Shown in pieces: positions 4,798 to 5,179 of a DNA stretch of 5,179 nt. The position numbers were made by a program, and so were the translations under genes. Origin of the DNA: Nitrospirales bacterium (lineage in GTDB: Bacteria; Nitrospirota; Nitrospiria; Nitrospirales; UBA8639); assembly GCA_029261305.1 (NCBI GenBank), contig JAJDBO010000156.1:1-5179 (forward strand), read 5' to 3'. How positions within the stretch are numbered: position 1 is the first letter of the stretch; the number at the start of each line of letters is the position of its first letter. Under the pieces are notes generated by a model. It was given only the letters and a program-made list of their open reading frames with translations, ran no database searches and was not told the origin of the DNA.

Positions 4798-5179
4798 CTA
4801 GGTGGTAGGACTTTGGTTGTATTGTTTCATGACGAGGCACGCATTAACGCCCCCAAATCCAAACGCATTGGAAATGGCAGCCTTGATCGGCACTGCTCGC
4901 GCCTTGCCTGGGATATAATCGAGATCACATTCAGGATCAGGATGTTCTAAATTTATAGTGGGAGGAAGCAACCCATGATACAGCGCTTTGGTCGTAAACA
5001 CCGCTTCAATCCCACCAGCAGCACCAAGTAAATGGCCGGTCATGGACTTGGTTGAACTCACCGGCACCTGTGATGCCTGCTGACCAAACACGGTTTTGAT
5101 TACGTGGGTTTCTATTTTATCTGCAAAGGTCGAGGTCGCATGTGCATTGATATATCCAATGTCCGCCTTCTCCACGCCC
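4798..5179 (-). CDS. fabF: 3-oxoacyl-ACP synthase II, C-terminal part (5' end outside window)
   Basis: The last 126 residues of an enzyme normally about 410 long. It condenses malonyl-ACP with a growing acyl-ACP in fatty-acid elongation, in the cytoplasm. The fragment has two active-site motifs: INAHATST with the catalytic His (residue 13 of the fragment), and [16 protein letters not shown] with the conserved Lys (44) and second His (49). It ends with the family's [10 protein letters not shown] glycine-rich loop. The catalytic cysteine lies outside the window. Two small departures from E. coli FabF, recalled from memory: HAT instead of HGT after the first His, and TSTFADK instead of TSTPAGDK, one residue shorter. 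The frame is continuous from the window edge to TAG at 4798-4800. It is the first visible gene of the fabF-rnc cluster. Confidence 0.93.
   Translation of the reverse strand, partial: GVEKADIGYINAHATSTFADKIETHVIKTVFGQQASQVPVSSTKSMTGHLLGAAGGIEAVFTTKALYHGLLPPTINLEHPDPECDLDYIPGKARAVPIKAAISNAFGFGGVNACLVMKQYNQSPTT

Noticed and set aside
1..5179. CRISPR array, tRNA, rRNA or insertion sequence
   Set aside because: No regularly spaced short repeats, no cloverleaf or rRNA stretches, and no transposase gene were seen on either strand.

Overview
The window looks like a chromosomal piece of a Gram-negative environmental bacterium. Two genes encode exported proteins with cleavable signal peptides, and one of them carries a PEP-CTERM sorting tail, which implies an exosortase elsewhere in the genome. 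The fabF-rnc order followed by a cyclophilin, together with the PEP-CTERM protein and the RpoN-type promoter, would fit Nitrospirota or a related lineage. That placement is a guess from gene content, not a demonstrated one.

Layout. From 1 to 908 on the + strand there is the tail of an unrecognised gene, overlapped by four bases by a gene for a 223-residue protein with an N-terminal cysteine cluster. From 909 to 1712 there is no gene, only repeats. From 1713 to 2372 on the - strand is a PEP-CTERM protein gene. Its long upstream region (2373-3005) holds a candidate RpoN (sigma-54) promoter and, further upstream, two copies of a TGTAAA-N5-CCGACA box. From 3317 to 5179 on the - strand, in transcription order, are the 3' part of fabF, rnc (RNase III) and a periplasmic cyclophilin. 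The cyclophilin gene also has a candidate promoter of its own in the rnc-cyclophilin gap.

The most striking feature is a family of about 250-290 bp structured elements, present three times (A about 945-1190 +, B about 1388-1672 -, C about 3006-3291 -). Each copy lies just 3' of the last gene of a transcription unit and in the same sense as that gene. All three unit ends in the window carry one. The copies share two hairpins whose stems change by compensatory substitutions while their six-base loops (TTTCGC and TTTCGG) stay fixed, plus a longer-range stem around CCCGAAT/ATTCGGG. B and C start with a terminator-like hairpin in which every non-Watson-Crick pair is G-U on the transcribed strand. 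The small open frames inside these elements do not behave as genes. A separate 72-bp palindrome of the TGTCATTTCGA type sits between A and B.

FabF acts in fatty-acid elongation, RNase III in double-stranded RNA processing and the cyclophilin in periplasmic protein folding. The PEP-CTERM protein is probably exported and regulated separately, by a sigma-54 activator. The elements look like RNA-level 3' end structures or mobile repeats that settle at transcription-unit ends.
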